64,000 nt of DNA, from contig NZ_NGKA01000003.1 in NCBI RefSeq assembly GCF_003987645.1, forward strand, positions 62,001 to 126,000. Reading direction: 5' to 3'. The notes under the pieces were generated by a model. It was given only the letters and a program-made list of their open reading frames with translations, did not search any database and was not told where the DNA came from. Shown here piece after piece: positions 8,696-16,653 of the stretch; position 1 is the first letter of the stretch; the number at the start of each line of letters is the position of its first letter. The DNA comes from Vagococcus elongatus. GTDB lineage: Bacteria > Bacillota > Bacilli > Lactobacillales > Vagococcaceae. Made by a program: the position numbers and the translations under genes.

Positions 8696-8890
8696 AAGGA
8701 GGTGAAAGAATGATTGTCAAAAAGAAATATCAGTCAGGAATCTGTTGATTTTATCATGAGTTATTCTTAGAAGGTTCTAAGGTCAGAGTAACAAGTCGTT
8801 CTTTCGCTAAATATGTTAGTAATGTTAACAAAAATAAGTTTCGTCATGAGAAGTTTTATAAGAAGACATTAAATAATCGCAGAAAATCTT
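8696..8890 (+). pseudogene. short ORF with perfect Shine-Dalgarno; leader peptide or gene remnant
   Basis: AAGGAGGTGA (8696-8705) is fully complementary to the 16S rRNA 3' end and leads into ATG 8710, but the frame stops after 12 codons. Reading on past the stop, the same frame continues for about 47 codons (GSKVRVTSRSFAKYVSN onward) before a second stop at 8888. This could be a decayed gene or a translated leader controlling the transporter operon. No family recognised. The rest of the 700-base gap (8311-9019) shows no gene. Confidence 0.3.
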
Positions 8891-9019
8891 AGATGTCCTA
8901 TGATGACGTGCACTATAATCGGGTAAAAAATCCTAGAGATGCTAGTGACAGTCTGAGGAATTGTTTCATGATATGTTTGATGTCTAAAAGATAACCACTG
9001 GAGAAGATGGGGAGATAAA

Positions 9020-10075
9020 ATGAAAAAAATAATAAAGTTTTTAAGTGTTTCAATAATTACCGCTGTGTTATTTACAGGATGTGGCAAAGGTGAAGAAAAA
9101 ACACCTGCAGAATCTTCAGAAAAAATAGAGGAAACTAAGAAAGATTTTTCCGGACAAACAATGAATGTGGTCACAACTTCTGAAGCCTATATAGAATTAT
9201 TTGATAAATTTTCGGAAGAAACGGGCGCCAAAGTTGAATTTTTATCGATGTCAAGCGGAGAAGTCATTTCCCGCATGAAAGCTGAAAAAGATAAACCAAT
9301 GGCAGACTTATGGTTTGGCGGCGGTCTGGATGCTTTTATACAGGCTAAAGACGATGGTTTGCTTGAAAAATATACCTCTCCGGCACTGGATGACGTTCCT
9401 GAGACGTATAAAGATGAGGATGGTTACTGGTTGTCCAAGGGAATCACTGTCGCTGGTTTGTTAGTGAATAATGGTGTCATCGAGGAAAAAGGATTGGACG
9501 TACCGAAAACATGGGCCGACTTGACTGACCCTCAGTATAAAGATGAAGTTATCATGAGTGATCCAGCAGTTTCAGGCACCATGTATGCCGTTGTGAAAGG
9601 TCTTTTAGATAAAAATGGAGATGAAGGCTGGGATTACTGGGAAAAAGTCAATGACAACATTTCCTTTTATGGCAAGCGAGGAAAAGACCCTCAGGAAAAG
9701 ACAGCCGCAGGGGAATTTGCCGTAGGGATTATTCCAGTTGATAAAAGTGCCTTTGATGCGGCAGAAGAAGAGGACTTGACCGTTATTTATCCTGAAGATG
9801 GTGTGCCTTGGGTGCCGGAAGGTGTGGCAATTTTTAAAAACAGTGAGGGCACAGAAATAGCAAAAGCTTTTGTAGACTTTATGCTAGAAGATGAAAATTT
9901 AGCTTTGCTGGCAAAATTAGATGGCAAGGATTCTGATCAAGTGGTGAAGCCAGGAATCAAGGGACTGGATTTAGGTTTGGCTAAAGAGGATTTGATTGAG
10001 GAAGATTTGACCACCTTTGGCTCCAGCCGTACTGAAATTTTAAAAACATGGGCTGAGATGGTAGGAGACAAATAA
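9020..10075 (+). CDS. ABC transporter substrate-binding lipoprotein (AfuA/FbpA-like)
   Basis: Family 1 extracellular binding protein, 351 residues. The N-terminus is a lipoprotein signal with lipobox LFTGC (Cys 21), then an acidic linker and the two-lobed fold with MADLWFGGGLDAFIQAK and WVPEGVAIFKNS. Proteins of this branch bind ferric iron or phosphorylated small molecules. The pair of adjacent tyrosines by which FbpA holds Fe3+ is not seen near IIPVDKSAF, so a sugar phosphate or similar anion is a fair alternative. It heads an operon with a fused permease, an ATPase and a glycosyltransferase; a strong hairpin follows it. Confidence 0.8.
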   Translation: MKKIIKFLSVSIITAVLFTGCGKGEEKTPAESSEKIEETKKDFSGQTMNVVTTSEAYIELFDKFSEETGAKVEFLSMSSGEVISRMKAEKDKPMADLWFGGGLDAFIQAKDDGLLEKYTSPALDDVPETYKDEDGYWLSKGITVAGLLVNNGVIEEKGLDVPKTWADLTDPQYKDEVIMSDPAVSGTMYAVVKGLLDKNGDEGWDYWEKVNDNISFYGKRGKDPQEKTAAGEFAVGIIPVDKSAFDAAEEEDLTVIYPEDGVPWVPEGVAIFKNSEGTEIAKAFVDFMLEDENLALLAKLDGKDSDQVVKPGIKGLDLGLAKEDLIEEDLTTFGSSRTEILKTWAEMVGDK

Positions 10076-10082
10076 TTTCTCC

Positions 10083-10121
10083 AATGAAAAGGTCATTGTG
10101 TATCGCAATGACCTTTTCATT
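10083..10121 (+). terminator. 16-bp hairpin between binding protein and permease
   Basis: AATGAAAAGGTCATTG and CAATGACCTTTTCATT pair perfectly around a 7-base loop. Only TTCG follows, so it is a weak terminator or a 3' stabiliser. Such hairpins commonly let the binding protein be made in excess over the membrane subunits. Confidence 0.6.
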
Positions 10122-10173
10122 TCGTTAAGGAAACATGCTTGATTGACAGGTTTAAGTACAGGAGAAGATTTTA

Positions 10174-11832
10174 ATGAATCAAAAAAAATGGCACCCGTAT
10201 CATCTACTAGATAAATTATTGCAGACTACAGTTATCCTTTTGGTTTTGCTGTTTATTTTGTATCCCTTTATCATGGTGTTTAAAGAGGCGATGACAGACG
10301 CTGGCAATCGGTTTGATTTGTCCGAGTTTGTTTTGTATTTCAGCTCGAATATTTCTTTGTTAAAAAACTCTTTGCTGGTTGCTTCTGTGACGATGCTTTT
10401 AACCACATTATTTTCAGTCATCGTGGCGGTTTATCATTTTATATCGGGACCGCTCATGAAAAAGATAATTACTGCCACCTTGGCATTGACAATGATTTCA
10501 CCTCCTTTTGTCACTTCTTTAGCCTACATCAATTTGTTTGGCAAGAGAGGGTTTATTTCTCATGATTTGCTTCAGCTCACTTATAATCCTTACGGGGCAC
10601 ATGGGATTATTTTGATGCAGACGATTGGTTTTGTGTCATTGAATGCCCTTCTTCTGGTAGGTGTGATGAAGAAAATAGATGTATCTGTCATAGAAAGCGC
10701 ACAATCCCTCGGAGCAAAAACCAATGCAGTGATTAAAGATATGCTGATTCCTTTGATGAAGCAGGGAATTTTAGTTGTAGCGCTGTTGAGTTTTATTCGA
10801 AGTTTGGCAGATTTTACCACCCCCAGTATTATTGGCGGGTCCTTCAGAGTGCTGGCTACCGAGGGTTATTTAAGTATTATTGCACAGGGAAATATCAAAC
10901 AGGCGGCAATGATCAATATTATTATTTTTCTGCCATCTATCGCAGCATTTATGGTGTATATCCGCAACCACAAAATATTTACAAGTCGGACACAGGGGAT
11001 GAGTTTTTCTCAGCTGCAATTAAAACGGCAGGGATGGCTTTACAAGGTGTGCCGACTACTGACATTTTTTATCTTAGGCTGTTTATTTTTGCAGTATGGG
11101 TCAATATTTTTAACGGCGGTTACTACCAAATATAGAGGGAATCTCAGTTTTTCTTTGCAAAATATTTTGGATAGTCGGCCATATATTTCAAGTACGTTTA
11201 CCCGCAGCATTATTTATGCGTTGATTGCCGGGGTACTGGGCAGTATGTTAAGTTTTATCATTCTTTATTATAGTCAGGTAAAAAATCTGAAGTGGATGAA
11301 ATGGATCGACTTTATCGCTACGATGCCTTATATTTTGCCGGGAACCTTTTTCGGTTTAGGCTATATTTTTGCTTTTTCTAATGAGCCGTTAAAACTTACC
11401 GGTACGTCAATGATAGTTATCTTGAATGTGCTGTTTAGACAGCTGTCATTTTCTACCAAAACCGCTAGTGCTGCACTGAGCCAAATTAATCCAGAAATAT
11501 TTGATAGTGTGCAGGATTTGGGTGGAAGTCGTATCCATGAGCTGAAAGATGTGGTCTTTCCCCTTTCAAAAGAAGGGTTGTATGTGTCTTTTGTGAATGG
11601 CTTTACTTCTACAATGACCACTATCGGTTCGATTATTTTTCTAGTTTATCCAAGTCAAAAGGTTATTACGCTGGTGCTATTTGATGTAGTCCAAAGCGGC
11701 AAGTACCGGATTGCCTCCGCCATTGCCTGCTACATCATACTCATTTGTTTGGCAGTGAATGGACTGGGGTATTTGATGATCAATAAAAAGAGGGGGAGGG
11801 AAAGAGATGTTTCTGACAGTCGAGCAGCTTAG
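10174..11832 (+). CDS. ABC transporter permease, fused two-domain type
   Basis: 552-residue permease made of two tandem BPD-type membrane domains, about twelve helices, as in FbpB/AfuB proteins. Each half has its coupling EAA loop: ESAQSLGAKTNAVIKDMLIP in the first and DSVQDLGGSRIHELKDVVFP in the second. A single gene therefore supplies both membrane halves. ATG 10174 follows AGGAGA. It overlaps the ATPase gene by 26 bases, indicating coupled translation. It works with the binding protein at 9020 and the ATPase at 11807. Confidence 0.85.
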   Translation: MNQKKWHPYHLLDKLLQTTVILLVLLFILYPFIMVFKEAMTDAGNRFDLSEFVLYFSSNISLLKNSLLVASVTMLLTTLFSVIVAVYHFISGPLMKKIITATLALTMISPPFVTSLAYINLFGKRGFISHDLLQLTYNPYGAHGIILMQTIGFVSLNALLLVGVMKKIDVSVIESAQSLGAKTNAVIKDMLIPLMKQGILVVALLSFIRSLADFTTPSIIGGSFRVLATEGYLSIIAQGNIKQAAMINIIIFLPSIAAFMVYIRNHKIFTSRTQGMSFSQLQLKRQGWLYKVCRLLTFFILGCLFLQYGSIFLTAVTTKYRGNLSFSLQNILDSRPYISSTFTRSIIYALIAGVLGSMLSFIILYYSQVKNLKWMKWIDFIATMPYILPGTFFGLGYIFAFSNEPLKLTGTSMIVILNVLFRQLSFSTKTASAALSQINPEIFDSVQDLGGSRIHELKDVVFPLSKEGLYVSFVNGFTSTMTTIGSIIFLVYPSQKVITLVLFDVVQSGKYRIASAIACYIILICLAVNGLGYLMINKKRGRERDVSDSRAA

Positions 11833-12754
11833 AAAAGATTTTGGCAGTAAAACTGTTCTTCATGACATCAACTTTACGATGGCAGAGGGAGAATTACTGT
11901 CGATTCTCGGCCCTAGCGGCTGCGGGAAAAGTACACTTTTACGATGTATTGGCGGTTTTGAGTCTCTTTCCAACGGTTCGATTAAATTAGATGGAGAAGA
12001 ATTATCTTCTGTGCCCGCTGAAGATCGACCTGTTGCCACCGTGTTTCAGACGTATGGCCTATTTCCCCACATGACAGTATTGAACAATATTATTTACGGA
12101 TTAAAATTCAAGCAAGTCTCAAAAAAAGAGGCAATAGAACGGGGCAGAGACATCCTTAAATTGCTTGAACTTGAGGGATATCAACATAAACGCATTCAAG
12201 AATTAAGCGGGGGAGAGCAGCAGCGAGTTGCTTTGGGAAGAAGCTTGATTGTAAAACCTCAACTATTATTATTGGACGAACCTTTGTCCAACTTGGATGA
12301 ACGTCTGCGTGTTTCCATGAGAGAGGAAATCAAAAAAATCCAGCAGAAATTTAACATAGCGACTATTTTTGTGACTCACGATCAGGAAGAGGCCTTTGCT
12401 ATCGCAGATCGAATCATTTTGATGGAGAGTGGGAGAATATCTCAAATGGGAACGGCAGAAGAGATTTATAATCACCCGGCATCCTCGTTCTCTTTGGCGT
12501 TTATTGGGCAATCCAACGTGTTGGAAACATCAGGCTGTTACGTCAGACCGGAGAAAATCAAGATAACGAATCAGACACCTGTCAATGGCAGTATTGTGAG
12601 AAAACAATTTAAAGGCGATACCATCGAATATAGGGTGGCTTACGAAGAAAATCAGTTTTTAGATATTTTAGTATTGAACAACGGAGAAAATGAATTTGAA
12701 CTTTATGAAGAAGTTTATATCGAATTTGAACCTCAAAAAATAAGGAGAAGATAA
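11807..12754 (+). CDS. ABC transporter ATP-binding protein (PotA/FbpC-like)
   Basis: 315-residue importer ATPase: Walker A GPSGCGKST, Q-loop FQTYGLFPHMTV, signature LSGGEQQR, Walker B LLLLDEPLSNLD, H-loop THDQEEAF. A C-terminal TOBE-like beta domain (about residues 235-315) is typical of transporters for anions, iron or polyamines. GGGAGGGAAAG precedes the ATG, which lies inside the 3' end of the permease gene. The stop codon is immediately followed by the ATG of the glycosyltransferase. Confidence 0.85.
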   Translation: MFLTVEQLRKDFGSKTVLHDINFTMAEGELLSILGPSGCGKSTLLRCIGGFESLSNGSIKLDGEELSSVPAEDRPVATVFQTYGLFPHMTVLNNIIYGLKFKQVSKKEAIERGRDILKLLELEGYQHKRIQELSGGEQQRVALGRSLIVKPQLLLLDEPLSNLDERLRVSMREEIKKIQQKFNIATIFVTHDQEEAFAIADRIILMESGRISQMGTAEEIYNHPASSFSLAFIGQSNVLETSGCYVRPEKIKITNQTPVNGSIVRKQFKGDTIEYRVAYEENQFLDILVLNNGENEFELYEEVYIEFEPQKIRRR

Positions 12755-13990
12755 ATGAAACTTTTACACATACAAGCCCAACTGCCTTCCCGGACTGGCA
12801 GTGGTGTGTACTTTAGCAATGTGATCAAAGGTTTGGCAGCTGAACATGAGCAAGCCTGTGTTTTTGGATGCTACGAAAATTACGAAGCTGATTTGCCATC
12901 AGACGTAAAAAAATATCCACTAGTTTTTCCGAATCAAAGTTGTTGTTTTCATTTGCCGGGGATGAGTGACGTGATGCCTTATCCAACGACGATTTATGGT
13001 GAAATGACAGATGAAATGATTCAAAATTGGCAGAAGACTTTTGAACAAGTGATTACTCAGGCCTACGAAGAGTTTCAGCCGGATATTATTGTCTGTCATC
13101 ATCTGTGGTTTTTGACGAGTTTGGTGTGTCGCATGTTTCCTGAAAAAAACATTTGGGCATTTTGTCATGGGACGGACATTCGTCAGGCTGAGCAGCACCC
13201 TCATCTTCTCCAAGGGTACGTCAAAGATTTAGATCAGCTGACGGGCGTTTTCGCGTTGAGTCAGCTTCAATTAGAAGAAATCGAACGTATTTATAAAATA
13301 GAAAAACAAAAAATAACAGTTGCTGGAGGAGGATTTGATGAAACTATTTTTTATCCTCCCGTTGAAAAAAAAGCAAAAGACAAGATTCAGTTAGTTTATG
13401 CTGGTAAAATTTCCAAAGCAAAAGGGATTTTCCAATTAGTTGAAGTCTTCGATGAGATTTGCAGCGTGAAAAATAATATCAGTCTTTCTATCATAGGCGT
13501 TGCTAACGAGGAAGCTCAAACATTTATGACGCCTTATTTACTAAAAAATCCCCAGCTGCATCTTTATAATGTAGCAAATCAAGTGCTTTTGGCAGAAGAA
13601 TTGCGCAAAGGCGATATTTTCATCTTACCTTCTTATTTTGAAGGGCTGGGTCTTGTAGCCATCGAAAGCTTGGCTTGCGGAATGCGGACAGTAACAACAG
13701 AAATTCCTGCACTGAAAGCACAACTGGGGGAGACAATCAATCAAAGCGGTCTTATCGAATACGTAAAATTGCCACGACTTTTTAATCAAGACGAACCCTA
13801 TTCGGAAGACTTGCCGGAATTTCGTTCAAATTTAAAACAAGGAATAATCAAACAAATCGAACGGGTAGAAAAGCAGGAAACCGCTGCCGAAAATCTTCAG
13901 CAGGAAATCATGAAAAGTTCTTGGAGAGAATTAATCAAGGGCATTGAAAACCGTCTTATATCTTCATACAAGTTGAAGGGACGATCATAG
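12755..13990 (+). CDS. glycosyltransferase family 4 protein
   Basis: 411-residue GT-B fold transferase. The N-terminal Rossmann domain opens with LHIQAQLPSRTGSGVYF; the C-terminal domain carries VYAGKISKAKGIFQLV and the donor-binding FEGLGLVAIESLACG with the E-x7-E pair. It starts directly after the ATPase stop, with AAGGAG inside the end of that gene, so it is translated as part of the transporter operon. A soluble glycosyltransferase as the fourth gene of an AfuABC/FbpABC-like operon is unusual. Whether its acceptor or donor relates to the imported compound is unknown. Confidence 0.8.
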   Translation: MKLLHIQAQLPSRTGSGVYFSNVIKGLAAEHEQACVFGCYENYEADLPSDVKKYPLVFPNQSCCFHLPGMSDVMPYPTTIYGEMTDEMIQNWQKTFEQVITQAYEEFQPDIIVCHHLWFLTSLVCRMFPEKNIWAFCHGTDIRQAEQHPHLLQGYVKDLDQLTGVFALSQLQLEEIERIYKIEKQKITVAGGGFDETIFYPPVEKKAKDKIQLVYAGKISKAKGIFQLVEVFDEICSVKNNISLSIIGVANEEAQTFMTPYLLKNPQLHLYNVANQVLLAEELRKGDIFILPSYFEGLGLVAIESLACGMRTVTTEIPALKAQLGETINQSGLIEYVKLPRLFNQDEPYSEDLPEFRSNLKQGIIKQIERVEKQETAAENLQQEIMKSSWRELIKGIENRLISSYKLKGRS

Positions 13991-14067
13991 TTGACCTTCA
14001 TTTGTCAGGAGTGTATCAATAGAGGAAAGAACTAAAAGGGTAACTTCGCTCAACCTGCTGACAGTCA

Positions 14068-14119
14068 AAACTGTAAGAAACACTTGTACTTGCATCACAG
14101 TGTTCCTTACAGTTTTTTT
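14068..14119 (+). terminator. terminator of the ABC importer operon
   Basis: AAACTGTAAGAAACACT pairs with AGTGTTCCTTACAGTTT (one mismatch) and a T-run follows. Confidence 0.8.
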
Positions 14120-14350
14120 ATATAATCAAGATTTTCAGGGAACTTTTCACTATTTGCGTTATAATTAATTCTATAGTCGAAGTCAAAAGGTGATGCTTGG
14201 CGTACAACTTTTTTTCTAATGTAATGTTAACGTGATTTTATACCTATATTTTGGTAAAATTAAGATGTAGTGAAGTTTATGTGTTATAAAAGAATGTGTT
14301 GTCAAATGAGCGCGTGTTTTATAAGCAACGGGCATAAAAGATATAACATA

Positions 14351-14366
14351 ATGATAACGCTTTCTT
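14351..14366 (+). promoter_or_regulatory. cre site upstream of the decarboxylase operon
   Basis: ATGATAACGCTTTCTT fits the catabolite response element WTGNNARCGNWWWCAW except for one position. Its place about 90 bases before the first gene suggests CcpA-mediated carbon control. The rest of the gap 14120-14457 is AT-rich with no gene seen. Confidence 0.55.
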
Positions 14367-14457
14367 TTATTTGTATATCATTAAATTTTTAAGGAATAGG
14401 TGAAGTAAAAAGTGTTTACTTTACAAACACGACTAAAGAAGAGGGAGGAGGGGAAAA

Positions 14458-14853
14458 ATGAGTTTTTTTAGACGTTTATTTTCTAAAAAAGAGCAACCAT
14501 CAGATAGTTTAATAGAAAAAGAGAGTATAGGGAGACAAGAAAAAGAAATTCAATTTAGAAAAAGAGGAAGCTCAGAGAGTTTAGAATCTGAATGGAGGAC
14601 TGTTCCTAATTATATAGCAGCTGATGAAGAGGAATATGAGATTGTTTCCTTGATTGTGACAGCAATAGCCGCAGGAGACAAACCAGAAAGCCAATTTAAA
14701 ATTAAAAAAATAATGAAAGTAAACCCGGAAGTAGAGCTTGTTTCGGTGATTGCAGCTGCTATAGCGGCAGGAGATAATTCAGAGCGTAAATATATTGTGA
14801 AGTCAGTTAAACAGAAAAATGACAGGAGGATGGATGATGTTAAGGAAATTTAA
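14458..14853 (+). CDS. OadH-like accessory subunit with duplicated motif
   Basis: 131-residue soluble protein opening the decarboxylase operon. After a basic amphipathic N-terminus and a charged linker it carries two tandem copies of a 26-residue unit (about 60-85 and 92-117). The first reads EIVSLIVTAIAAGDKPES and the second ELVSVIAAAIAAGDNSER, each followed by a basic K-I/V-K patch. Single units of this E-x-V-x-x-I-x-x-A-I-A-A type occur in the small subunits of sodium pump decarboxylases, where they help assemble the complex. ATG 14458 follows GGGAGGAGGGG. It overlaps the next gene by 17 bases. Naming as OadH rests on operon position and this motif. Confidence 0.6.
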   Translation: MSFFRRLFSKKEQPSDSLIEKESIGRQEKEIQFRKRGSSESLESEWRTVPNYIAADEEEYEIVSLIVTAIAAGDKPESQFKIKKIMKVNPEVELVSVIAAAIAAGDNSERKYIVKSVKQKNDRRMDDVKEI

Positions 14854-15238
14854 AATCAAAATTGACGGGAAAGAATATTTAGTAGAAATGGAGGAAATTG
14901 GTGGGGTGCAGCCTCAGGCTATTCCTGCCGCACCAGTACCAACAGCTCCAGTTTTACCAGTTACTCCAGCAGTTGAGGAAGCTGCACCAGCCTCTCCTCC
15001 GCCGTCATCGACGACTTCTGCAGAAGATGACGCTATGAAGGCGCCCATGCCCGGGACTATCTTGAGGGTCTTAGTTAATGACGGAGATACTGTCAAAGAA
15101 AATCAGCCTTTGATGATCTTGGAAGCCATGAAAATGGAAAATGAGATTGTCGCAGAAAAAGCAGGAAAAGTGATTGGTGTCCATGTTACCCAAGGACAAA
15201 TTGTCAATGCCGGTGATGCATTGATTACTATCAGATAA
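14837..15238 (+). CDS. biotin carboxyl carrier subunit (OadD-like)
   Basis: 133-residue carrier protein. A short N-terminal part is followed by a flexible Pro/Ala-rich linker (about residues 26-60) and a biotinyl domain with EAMKMENE, where Lys 99 would carry biotin. It shuttles the carboxyl group from OadA to the membrane subunit OadB. ATG 14837 is preferred because AGGAGG (14824-14829) lies seven bases upstream; 14834 is possible, while 14819 would place the ribosome binding site inside the gene. Carrier and carboxyltransferase are separate genes here, as in the enterococcal operon and unlike the fused Klebsiella OadA. Confidence 0.85.
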   Translation: MLRKFKIKIDGKEYLVEMEEIGGVQPQAIPAAPVPTAPVLPVTPAVEEAAPASPPPSSTTSAEDDAMKAPMPGTILRVLVNDGDTVKENQPLMILEAMKMENEIVAEKAGKVIGVHVTQGQIVNAGDALITIR

Positions 15239-15256
15239 TGAAAAGGGGTTGACGGA

Positions 15257-16378
15257 GTGGAGACATTAATTCAAGGCATTACATCAATAACTGGAGGACA
15301 AATTGCCATGATGGCGATTGGCGCTTTATTGATGTTTTTAGGGATAAAAAAAGAATATGAACCGACATTGTTAGTGCCGATGGGCTTAGGGACAATACTG
15401 GTCAATTTTCCCAGCTCGGGTGTATTGACCCAAGTATTTGGCGGGGTAGAACAAAAAGGTGTTTTTGAAATATTATTTGACGCAGGCATTAGGACCGAAT
15501 TATTTCCTTTGCTGATTTTTATTGGCATCGGCGCCATGATCGACTTTGGTCCACTGCTGCAAAATCCGTTTATGCTGTTATTTGGTGCTGCGGCTCAGTT
15601 TGGGATATTTTTTACAGTTATTGTTGCAATTTTATTTGGTTTTAATATTCAAGAAGCAGCCTCGATTGGCATTATCGGTGCGGCTGATGGGCCAACAGCT
15701 ATTTTTGTGGCGAACACACTGGCAGAAAACCTGCTTGGACCAATCACGGTCGCCGCATACTCCTATATGGCCTTAGTCCCGATTATTCAGCCGATAGCTA
15801 TTAAAGCAGTGACAACAAAAAAAGAACGCCAAATCAGAATGACGTATAAAGCTGAAAGTGTGTCTAAAATGACTAAGATTCTGTTCCCGATCATCATCAC
15901 GATTGTGGCAGGATTTATCGCACCGATTTCATTGCCTCTTGTGGGATTTTTAATGTTTGGTAATTTACTGCGTGAATGTGGTGTGCTGGATCGCTTATCT
16001 TTTACCGCTCAAAATGAATTGGTCAATATTGTCAGCATATTATTGGGGTTGACGATTTCATATAAAATGCAAGCAGATGAGTTTCTTAATGTGCAAACAT
16101 TGATGATTATCGCTTTTGGTTTGGTTGCGTTTGTGATGGATTCTATCGGTGGAGTATTATTTGCCAAGTTATTGAATTTGTTCAGAAAAGAAAAAATCAA
16201 TCCGATGATCGGGGCAGCAGGTATTTCGGCTTTCCCGATGTCAAGTCGTGTCATTCAGAAAATGGCAACAGAAGAAGACCCGCAAAATTTTTTATTGATG
16301 TACGCAGTGGGGGCAAACGTGTCAGGACAGATTGCTTCAGTCATCGCAGGCGGGTTATTGCTGGCTTTCTTTGCTTAG
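15257..16378 (+). CDS. oadB: Na+-translocating decarboxylase beta subunit
   Basis: 373-residue membrane subunit that decarboxylates carboxybiotin and exports Na+. Family motifs are clear: GAADGPTAIFVANTLA with the ion-binding Asp, GNLLRECGVLDRL, and NELVNIVSILLGLTISYKM with the Asn and Ser of the second ion site. About nine helices plus re-entrant segments. GTG start at 15257, eight bases after AAAAGGGG; no ATG fits. The two internal halves and GLTISYKM sequence identify OadB/GcdB/MmdB, which are not distinguishable by this subunit alone. Confidence 0.9.
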   Translation: METLIQGITSITGGQIAMMAIGALLMFLGIKKEYEPTLLVPMGLGTILVNFPSSGVLTQVFGGVEQKGVFEILFDAGIRTELFPLLIFIGIGAMIDFGPLLQNPFMLLFGAAAQFGIFFTVIVAILFGFNIQEAASIGIIGAADGPTAIFVANTLAENLLGPITVAAYSYMALVPIIQPIAIKAVTTKKERQIRMTYKAESVSKMTKILFPIIITIVAGFIAPISLPLVGFLMFGNLLRECGVLDRLSFTAQNELVNIVSILLGLTISYKMQADEFLNVQTLMIIAFGLVAFVMDSIGGVLFAKLLNLFRKEKINPMIGAAGISAFPMSSRVIQKMATEEDPQNFLLMYAVGANVSGQIASVIAGGLLLAFFA

Positions 16379-16408
16379 ATTTTTTTGAGAGAGAGAAGGG
16401 AGAATATT

Positions 16409-16546
16409 ATGAATATAGAGGCATTAAAAATCGGTTTCGAATTGATGCTCTTTGGAATGGGCGGAGTTTTTTTAGTGTTATTTTTACTCTACTTGGTTTC
16501 GATTGCTTTATTAAAATTATTTCCGGCAAAACAAAAGATAAAATGA
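16409..16546 (+). CDS. small membrane anchor, OadG-like gamma subunit
   Basis: 45-residue protein: a short N-terminal amphipathic stretch, one strongly hydrophobic helix (about residues 12-38, FGMGGVFLVLFLLYLVSIA) and a basic tail. This is the membrane-anchor half of a gamma subunit, which holds carboxyltransferase and beta subunit together; the soluble Zn-binding tail of longer OadG proteins is absent. GAGAAGGGAG precedes the ATG. Its stop overlaps the start of a further tiny frame at 16543. Confidence 0.65.
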   Translation: MNIEALKIGFELMLFGMGGVFLVLFLLYLVSIALLKLFPAKQKIK

Positions 16547-16653
16547 TGAATGCTGCTGGAAGAATATACAAATTAGAGATAAGACGGTTAACAAATCAAG
16601 TTGCCAAAATCAAAATAGACTTTAGTGATGCTGCAGAAAGGAGAAGTGTATGA
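16543..16653 (+). CDS. 36-residue frame linking gamma-like gene and oadA
   Basis: The frame begins with ATG overlapping the TGA of the 45-residue gene and ends in TGA overlapping the ATG of oadA, so both junctions are ATGA overlaps. The product is hydrophilic and basic (IYKLEIRRLTNQVAK, then DFSDAAERRSV). It has no Shine-Dalgarno of its own and would depend on translational coupling. It may be a real micro-protein, the separated soluble part of the gamma subunit, or just a frame that keeps ribosomes moving. Unrecognised. Confidence 0.35.
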   Translation: MMNAAGRIYKLEIRRLTNQVAKIKIDFSDAAERRSV

